Origin: an uncultured Pseudorhodobacter sp.
Lineage (GTDB): Bacteria > Pseudomonadota > Alphaproteobacteria > Rhodobacterales > Rhodobacteraceae
NCBI GenBank assembly: GCA_945952425.1
Contig: CAMFIX010000003.1
Coordinates: 1 to 29,602, forward strand
Direction of reading: 5' to 3'
DNA length: 29,602 nt
A program made the translations under genes and the position numbers. This document shows positions 23,666-29,602 of this stretch, piece after piece. Below the pieces are notes generated by a model. The model searched no databases, was not told the DNA's origin, and saw only the letters and a program-made list of their open reading frames with translations. The stretch's first letter is position 1. Each line of letters starts with the position of its first letter.

Positions 23666-23706
23666 TGCTGCGGCCGCCCTTCGGGGCGGTCGTCACCTCG
23701 GGGGGG

Positions 23707-24987
23707 ATGATGGATTATCCGGAAAGCTATTACCGCCAGACCCTGGCGGAGACCCGCAGTCGTGCCGCGCTGCGGGGCAGGGTCGAGGTCGATACGCTGG
23801 TCATCGGCGGCGGCCTTGCCGGGCTGACGACGGCGCTGGAGCTGGCGCGCGCCGGGGTCGCGGTCGCGGTGCTCGAGGCGCGGTCGGTGGGCTTTGGCGC
23901 CTCGGGGCGCAATGGCGGCTTCGTCGGCCCGGGCTTTGCGGCGGGGGATGGCATCATCCTGCGCCATGCCGGGCCGGAGGGCGCGCGGCGGCTTTGGGAT
24001 CTGTCGGTCGAGGGGATGGAACATGTGCGCGCCACCATCGCGGCCCTGCAGATGCCGGGGGTGGCGCCGGAGCCGGGCGTGCTCTCGGTCCGCCGCTACC
24101 ACGACCCTGGCCTGCGGGCCGAGGCCGAGGCCGCGACGGCCCAGGGCTATCGGCTGGACCACCTGGAGACCGACGAGCTGCGCGCCCTTCTGCGCTCGCG
24201 CCGTTATTTCCAGGCCCTGCGCGACCCTCAGGCCTTCCACATCCACCCGCTGAACTATCTGCGCGGTCTGGCGGCCGAGATCGAACGGCTGGGGGCCCGG
24301 GTCCATGAGCAAAGCCCCGCGCTTGAGGCGCATCTGTCGGGCGCCGAAAAGCGCGTGGTGACGGCGGGCGGAGAGGTCCGGGCGCGGCGGGTGGTGCTGG
24401 CGACGGGGGGCTATACCGAGGGCCTCGTGCCGCGCCTGCGCCGTGCCATGCTGCCGATTGCGACCTATGTCATGCTGTCCGAACCCGCGCCGGACCTGCT
24501 GGCAGAGGTCATCAGGACCCGCCATGCGGTGGGCGACAACCGGAGGGCGGGGGATTACTACCGGCTGGTCGAGGGGGGCCAAAGGCTCCTCTGGGGCGGG
24601 CGGATCACCACGCGGGCGGCGGATGTCACCGGGATCACGCGCGAGCTGCGTCACGAAATGGTGACGGTCTATCCCGAGCTGGCCGCCCTGCGCACAGACC
24701 TCGCCTGGTCGGGGTTGATGTCATACGCCCGCCACCTGATGCCGCAGGTCGGCCGCATGGGTCCGGGCGTCTGGCATGCCACGGCCTTTGGCGGCCATGG
24801 GCTGAACACGACGGCCATAGCGGGCAAGGTGGTGGCCGAGGATATCCTGGGCGCTTCGGACCGCATCCGGGCCTTTGCGCCCTTCGGCCTGACCTGGGCG
24901 GGGGGAACCTTGGGCCTTCTGGCGGCGCAGCTGACCTATTGGAAACTGCAGGCGCAGGACTGGTGGCGCGAAAGGGGGGCGGCATGA
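23707..24987 (+). CDS. DAO-family FAD-dependent oxidoreductase
   Basis: A 426-residue flavoprotein of the D-amino acid oxidase/glycine oxidase family, nearest in layout to PuuB/OrdL-type amine oxidases. YPESYY at the N-terminus is typical; the FAD dinucleotide motif IGGGLAGLTTALELARAG begins near residue 33, GASGRNGG near 63, a second flavin region VVLATGGY near 232, and a C-terminal FGGHGLNTTAIAGKVVAEDI. Amadoriases (fructosyl-amino acid oxidases), including Agrobacterium SocD, belong to this superfamily, so oxidative release of an amino acid from the imported ligand is plausible, but other secondary-amine substrates are equally possible. Starts at 23665, 23707 and 23710 compete; a G-run precedes the last two. 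Confidence 0.82.
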   Translation: MMDYPESYYRQTLAETRSRAALRGRVEVDTLVIGGGLAGLTTALELARAGVAVAVLEARSVGFGASGRNGGFVGPGFAAGDGIILRHAGPEGARRLWDLSVEGMEHVRATIAALQMPGVAPEPGVLSVRRYHDPGLRAEAEAATAQGYRLDHLETDELRALLRSRRYFQALRDPQAFHIHPLNYLRGLAAEIERLGARVHEQSPALEAHLSGAEKRVVTAGGEVRARRVVLATGGYTEGLVPRLRRAMLPIATYVMLSEPAPDLLAEVIRTRHAVGDNRRAGDYYRLVEGGQRLLWGGRITTRAADVTGITRELRHEMVTVYPELAALRTDLAWSGLMSYARHLMPQVGRMGPGVWHATAFGGHGLNTTAIAGKVVAEDILGASDRIRAFAPFGLTWAGGTLGLLAAQLTYWKLQAQDWWRERGAA

Positions 24988-25911
24988 TGCGCTGGCTTCT
25001 GTCGGACAGCGTCCGGTTGGGGCGCATCGGGCGGGCGCTGGGGGCCCTGACCCTGATCGCGGTCCTGACGCTGGTCAACCAGAAACCCCCGGTGGTGGAG
25101 GGCCTCGACCCCTGGTTCCTGCGCCTGTCGATCGCCCTCGCCCTGACGGCCCTGATCGCGGCCAATATCCGCGCGCTGGGGCTCTTGCCGCGGGCTGCGC
25201 AGATCTGGGCGGTCTGGGTCGAGCTTTTCTTGGGCCTCATGGCGTTTTTCTGGTCCTTCGACCTCTCTTTCGCCTTCATCGCCCGCAAGATCGGCTTTCT
25301 GATCACACAGGGCGTCGCCATGACGCTGTATATCTCGGCCCTGTCCATCCTGATCGCCACGGCCATCGCCCTGGTGGGCGCGGTCGCCAAACTGTCCAGG
25401 AACGGCGTCATCTATGGGCTGGCGAGCTTTTACACCTCGCTCTTCCGCGGCCTGCCGCTTTTGATGCAGATCTACATCATCTACCTTGGCCTGCCGCAGG
25501 TGGGCTATGTCATCGGCGCCGTGCCCGCCGGCGTCATGGCGCTGTCGCTCTGCTACGGCGCCTATATGACGGAAATCTTCCGCGCCGGGATCGAGGGTAT
25601 CCCGCGCGGTCAGACCGAGGGGGCGACCGCGCTTGGCCTCTCGCCCGCGCAAAGCATGGTGCTGGTGATCCTGCCGCAAGCCATGCGCATCATCATCCCG
25701 CCCACCGGCAACCAGTTCATCGCCATGCTGAAGGATTCGTCCCTCGTCTCGGTCGTGGGCGTCTGGGAGCTGATGTATCTGGCCCGCACCCAGGGCCAGA
25801 CCGAATTCCGCCACATCGAGATGCTGATTACCGCCTCGATGATCTACTGGCTTCTGTCCATCGGCCTGGAATATGCCCAGGGGCGGATCGAGGCCCGCTT
25901 CGGGAGGGCCC

Positions 25912-25922
<11 letters not shown>
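24984..25922 (+). CDS. Amino acid-type ABC transporter permease (unit 2)
   Basis: A 312-residue inner-membrane permease of the His/Glu/Gln/Arg/opine family. After a short basic N-terminus, about three hydrophobic segments (residues 15-95) precede the conserved five-helix core that begins FLITQGVAMTLYISALSILIATAIALVG. The EAA loop is TEGATALGLSPAQSMVLVILPQAMR. The additional N-terminal segments make it longer than the usual 220-240 residues. Its start overlaps the oxidoreductase stop as ATGA, and its end overlaps the ATPase gene by 11 nt. A single permease gene implies a homodimer. Confidence 0.92.
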
Positions 25923-26643
<721 letters not shown>

Positions 26644-26670
26644 TCCCCCCACCGTGCTAGCAGGGGCGCC

Positions 26671-27705
26671 ATGGGAGAGGCGGATGAACAGGGCGCGCCC
26701 CGGCGTGCGACGGTCAAGGATGTGGCGGCTTTGGCCGGGGTCTCGCGGGCCACGGCGGCGCGGGCCCTGAATTCCTATGGCTATGTCGGCGAAGAGGCGG
26801 CCGAAAAGGTCCGCGCCGCGGCCGAGGCCCTGGGATATCACGGCAACCGCGTGGCCCAGGCCCTGCGTCAGGGGCAATTGCCGCTGGTGGGTTTTGTCCC
26901 GGGCGATATCCAGAACCCCTTCTTCGCCCGCATTGCCCATGACATCGACGTTGCCTTGCGGGCGCGGGGGCTCAGCCTGATCATCGCCTCATCGGAGGAG
27001 GATCCGGCGCAAGAGCGCGCCCTCGTCGGCAACCTGCAGGCGCTGAACCTGCGCGGGATGATCGTGGCCCCGGCCTCGGATGCCGACAACCGCCACCTGG
27101 CCCGCGCGGCCGCCGAGATGGCGCTGGTGCTGATCGACCGCGACCTGGACCTGGCCTGCGACAGCATCACCGTCGACAACCGCGGCGGCGCGCGCGAGGC
27201 GGTGGGGTGGCTGATCGCCCAGGGCCATCGCCGCATCGCGGTGATCCACGAGGGGCCGGGCCTTGTCACCGCGCGCCAGCGTCTGGCGGGCTATCACGAG
27301 GCGCTGCGGGCGGCGGGAATCGCCCCCGATCCGAGCCTCGAAGGGCTGGCGCCTTCGACCGTCGAACATGCGATCGACGCCACGATCCGGCTGTTCTCGG
27401 GGCCGCAGAGGCCCTCGGCGCTGTTCACCTTCGACAGCCAGATGACCAAGGGCGCGCTTCTGGCGCTGCGCTCGATGGGGCTGGCCGTGCCGCAGGATGT
27501 CTCGGTCCTGGGCTTTGACGACTTCGACCTGGCGACCTTCACCGACCCGCAGATTACCGTTGTCGCGCAACCGGTTGGCCAGATCGGAGCCCTTGCGGTG
27601 CAGATGCTGGTCGACCGGCTGCAGGGCCTTGACGCCCCCCCGCGCCGGCATCTTTTCCCGACCCGGCTGATCCTGCGCGGCTCGGTCGCCCGGAAAAGCG
27701 TCTGA
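26671..27705 (+). CDS. LacI-family regulator 2 of the catabolic island
   Basis: A 344-residue LacI-family repressor. Helix-turn-helix TVKDVAALAGVSRATAARAL (residues about 14-33), hinge region VAQALRQGQLPLVGFVPG, then the effector domain beginning DIQNPFFARIAHDID. The residues matching Lac repressor positions 17, 18 and 22 are Arg, Ala, Arg, nearly those of regulator 1. It lies 27 nt after the unit 2 ATPase, so it is probably co-transcribed with unit 2, and just upstream of two LacI-type operators before the second deglycase, so it most likely controls unit 3. Effector unknown. Confidence 0.88.
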   Translation: MGEADEQGAPRRATVKDVAALAGVSRATAARALNSYGYVGEEAAEKVRAAAEALGYHGNRVAQALRQGQLPLVGFVPGDIQNPFFARIAHDIDVALRARGLSLIIASSEEDPAQERALVGNLQALNLRGMIVAPASDADNRHLARAAAEMALVLIDRDLDLACDSITVDNRGGAREAVGWLIAQGHRRIAVIHEGPGLVTARQRLAGYHEALRAAGIAPDPSLEGLAPSTVEHAIDATIRLFSGPQRPSALFTFDSQMTKGALLALRSMGLAVPQDVSVLGFDDFDLATFTDPQITVVAQPVGQIGALAVQMLVDRLQGLDAPPRRHLFPTRLILRGSVARKSV

Positions 27706-27755
27706 CCTGTTGAAATCCCCCTTGCCAAGCGGCAGGAACAGCCCTTAGCCTGTAT

Positions 27756-27769
27756 GAGATCGGTCCCAC
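27756..27769. promoter_or_regulatory. LacI-type operator, upstream copy (unit 3)
   Basis: TGAGATCGGTCCCA is an imperfect palindrome matching the downstream copy at 12 of 14 positions. The two centres are 44 bp apart, close to four helical turns, which would allow a looped repressor complex. Confidence 0.5.
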
Positions 27770-27798
27770 ATCGGCGACCGACTTTTTTCAACCCGAGT

Positions 27799-27814
27799 GT
27801 GAGATCGTTCTCAC
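27799..27814. promoter_or_regulatory. LacI-type operator, downstream copy (unit 3)
   Basis: GTGAGATCGTTCTCAC has perfect 6-bp arms (GTGAGA/TCTCAC) around TCGT and ends 19 nt before the deglycase ATG. A TTGCCA at 27722-27727 could be the -35 hexamer, but no convincing -10 could be identified. Probable target of LacI regulator 2. Confidence 0.65.
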
Positions 27815-27832
27815 CCCCTCAAGGACTGACAG

Positions 27833-28843
27833 ATGCTGAACTTCGACACCGACCGCTTCTTGCGCATCCAATCGGGCGCCATCGCGCTCGGCCAGACCAT
27901 TCGCCCGCTGATGCGCGACCTGCTGGCCAAGGGGATCGAGCGGCTTTACTTCATGGGCACCGGCGGGGTGCAGCTTCTGACCCTGCCCGCCGTGGATGTG
28001 ATCCGCCGCCACAGCGTCTTCCCGGTCGAGGCGCTTTATCCCGCGCAGGTCGTGCTGGACCCGCCCAAGGGGCTGGATGCCAAGGCGCTGGTCATCATCC
28101 CCTCGCTGTCGGGCACCACGCGCGAAAGCGTCGAGCTTCTGGCCTTCCTCAAGGCGCGCGGCGTCACCACCCTGACCCTGACCGGCCATGCCGACACGCC
28201 CCTGGCGCGCGAGGCGACCCACACTTTCACCAATTTCGCCGAGGATGACACCTCGTCGGAAAGCTTCTACCTGCAGACCCTGATCATCGCTTTGGCCCTT
28301 CTGGCCGAGACCGGGAACGCGCAGGCCCCCGCCCTGATGGCGGAACTCGCCGCCCTGCCGCCCCTGCTGGTCGCCGCGAAACAGGCCTATGAATCCAAGG
28401 CCGCGGCGCTTGCCCAGGCCATCAAGGACGAGCCCTGGCACATCTTTACCGGCGCGGGCTCGGTCTGGCCGCAGGCGCATTACTACGGCATGTGCATCCT
28501 GGAAGAAATGCAATGGATCCGCACCCGCCCCGTCCATGCCGCCGATTTCTTCCACGGCACGCTTGAACTGGTCGAACCCGGGGTCAGCGTCTTTCTGTTC
28601 AAGGGCGAAGATGCCTTGCGCCCCCTGGGCGAGCGCGTTGACCGCTTCCTGCGCCGCTATACCGACAAGGTCCATGTGCTGGACGCGGCCGAGGTGGCGC
28701 TGCCCGGCGTCTCGGCCGACCTGCGCGCGCTGATCTCTCCGGTGCTGCTGGCGACGCTTCTGGAGCGGCTCAGCGCCCATCTGGAGGTGCTGCGCGACCA
28801 CCCCCTGACCACGCGGCGCTATTACAAGCGCGTCGAATACTGA
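27833..28843 (+). CDS. Second FraB-like SIS-domain deglycase (unit 3)
   Basis: A 336-residue SIS-fold protein and divergent paralogue of the unit 1 deglycase. It has IERLYFMGTGGVQLL near residue 36, SLSGTTRESVELLAF (phosphate-binding loop) near 92, ILEEMQWIRTRPVHAADFFHGTLE, and the same type of C-terminus, HPLTTRRYYKRVEY. Glu225 and His241 keep the 16-residue spacing of the FraB catalytic pair, so it is probably an active deglycase or isomerase on a phosphorylated sugar conjugate. No kinase is visible in its unit within the window; a substrate different from unit 1 is likely because it is paired with a sugar-type binding protein. AAGGA lies 8 nt before ATG 27833. Confidence 0.75.
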   Translation: MLNFDTDRFLRIQSGAIALGQTIRPLMRDLLAKGIERLYFMGTGGVQLLTLPAVDVIRRHSVFPVEALYPAQVVLDPPKGLDAKALVIIPSLSGTTRESVELLAFLKARGVTTLTLTGHADTPLAREATHTFTNFAEDDTSSESFYLQTLIIALALLAETGNAQAPALMAELAALPPLLVAAKQAYESKAAALAQAIKDEPWHIFTGAGSVWPQAHYYGMCILEEMQWIRTRPVHAADFFHGTLELVEPGVSVFLFKGEDALRPLGERVDRFLRRYTDKVHVLDAAEVALPGVSADLRALISPVLLATLLERLSAHLEVLRDHPLTTRRYYKRVEY

Positions 28844-28849
28844 CGCCAA

Positions 28850-28871
28850 GGGGCGCCGCGACCGGCGCCCC
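28850..28871 (+). other. Intercistronic GC hairpin before sugar-binding-protein gene
   Basis: A perfect 9-bp inverted repeat (28850-28858 with 28863-28871) with a 4-nt CGAC loop starts 7 nt after the deglycase stop. No T-run follows, so it is probably a stability or attenuation element inside unit 3. Confidence 0.55.
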
Positions 28872-28919
28872 CAATCCCAGAGGCCAAAGGCCCGCCCCCC
28901 CCTCAACACGGAGTTTCCC

Positions 28920-29602
28920 ATGCGACTGATCCCCCTGGCCGCCCTCTTGGCCGTCCTGTCGAGCCCCCTGGCCGCCGAGACCCTGGTGGCCGATCCCGCC
29001 GCCCCCGTTCCCACCGAGGGCAGCCTGCGCATCCTGACCAAATTCGGATCCGAGCGTCTGCGCCCCTATTTCGAGACCGTCGCCGCCGCCTATATGGCCG
29101 CCCATCCCGGCGTGACGATCGAGCTGATCCAGGAGGACGACGACAGCGTCAAGGCCAAGACCAAGACGCTTCTGGCCTCGAATGCCATGCCGGATGTCTT
29201 CTTTTCCTGGACCGGTACCTGGGGCGGGAATTTCGTGCGGGGCAAGCGCGCGGTCGATCTGGGCCCGGTGCTGGCGGGCGACTGGGGGGCGAGCCTCGCG
29301 CCCTCGGCCGTCGATGCCTTCGCCTGGGGCGGCAAGACTTATGGCGTGCCGCTGTATCTGGACGCCAAGTTCATGGGCTATTCCAAGCCGATCTTCGCCG
29401 AGGCGGGCATCGCCGTGCCCCAGACCTTCGAGGACCTGCTGGCCGCCTGTGACACACTGAAGGCCAAGGGCATCACCCCCATCGCCATCGGCAACAAATC
29501 CCCCTGGGTCGGCCTGCATTACGTCGGCCAGATGCTGGCCCATGACGTGCCCCGCGCCGTGCTGGAGGCCGATTTCGACCCGGCGACGGCGACCTACTCG
29601 GA
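28920..29602 (+). CDS. Family 1 ABC sugar-binding protein, partial (unit 3)
   Basis: The first 227 codons of a periplasmic carbohydrate-binding protein (SBP family 1, MalE-like), open at the right edge of the window. Signal peptide residues 1-19 end in LAA. The mature part shows LRILTKFGSERLRPYFETVAAAYMAAHPG, then LLASNAMPDVFFSWTG, GVPLYLDAKFMGYSKPIFAEAG and the TFEDLLAACDTLKAKGITPIAIG segment standard in this family. It is preceded by the deglycase gene, so the missing permeases and ATPase are expected just to the right. The ligand is probably a sugar or sugar conjugate rather than a simple amino acid. Confidence 0.88.
   Translation, partial: MRLIPLAALLAVLSSPLAAETLVADPAAPVPTEGSLRILTKFGSERLRPYFETVAAAYMAAHPGVTIELIQEDDDSVKAKTKTLLASNAMPDVFFSWTGTWGGNFVRGKRAVDLGPVLAGDWGASLAPSAVDAFAWGGKTYGVPLYLDAKFMGYSKPIFAEAGIAVPQTFEDLLAACDTLKAKGITPIAIGNKSPWVGLHYVGQMLAHDVPRAVLEADFDPATATYS

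Overview
The window is about two-thirds G+C and densely coded, with chains of genes joined by 4-nt ATGA overlaps. Gene content and protein similarity (NorC and NorB closely resembling Paracoccus, a fused NirDL, NirI and NirX) point to an alphaproteobacterium of the Rhodobacteraceae (Paracoccus/Rhodobacter group). It splits into two parts.

Part A (1-16109) is a denitrification island. Leftward from about 6000 runs nirS-nirE-nirC-nirF-nirDL-nirG-nirH, with what looks like the start codon of the next gene (probably nirJ) at the window edge: cytochrome cd1 nitrite reductase plus heme d1 synthesis. Rightward runs nirI-nnrS-nirX (electron supply and flavinylation, with an NnrS membrane protein inserted) and then norC-norB-norQ-norD-norE-norF (nitric oxide reductase and its activation proteins). 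A DNR/NNR-type Crp/Fnr regulator gene faces the nor operon convergently and shares a CTAG double stop with norF. Two nearly identical NNR/FNR-type boxes (TTGAC-N4-GTTAA followed by GGACG) lie in the nirS/nirI divergent gap and upstream of norC, so nitrite reduction and NO reduction are probably switched together by that regulator. nosZ and nitrate reductase are not in the window.

A stretch of about 375 bases (16110-16485) without a convincing gene, locally less G+C-rich, separates Part A from Part B.

Part B (16486-29602) is an accessory catabolic region that I read as an Amadori-product (fructosamine) or opine-like scavenging island. Unit 1: a divergent LacI regulator, a family 3 binding protein, a fused permease-ATPase, a FraB/FrlB-type SIS deglycase, a FrlD-like PfkB kinase and a GntR/UTRA regulator. 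Unit 2: a second family 3 binding protein, a DAO-family FAD oxidoreductase, a permease, an ATPase and a second LacI regulator. Unit 3: a second FraB-like SIS deglycase and a family 1 (sugar-type) binding protein that runs off the right edge. Each unit is preceded by palindromes suited to the regulator encoded immediately upstream: tandem LacI-type operators at 17593 and 17616, a perfect GntR-type palindrome at 22806, and two LacI-type operators at 27756 and 27799. The result looks like a relay of three regulators and three transport/catabolic units. Family assignments are secure for most genes; the substrates and the regulatory wiring are inference.
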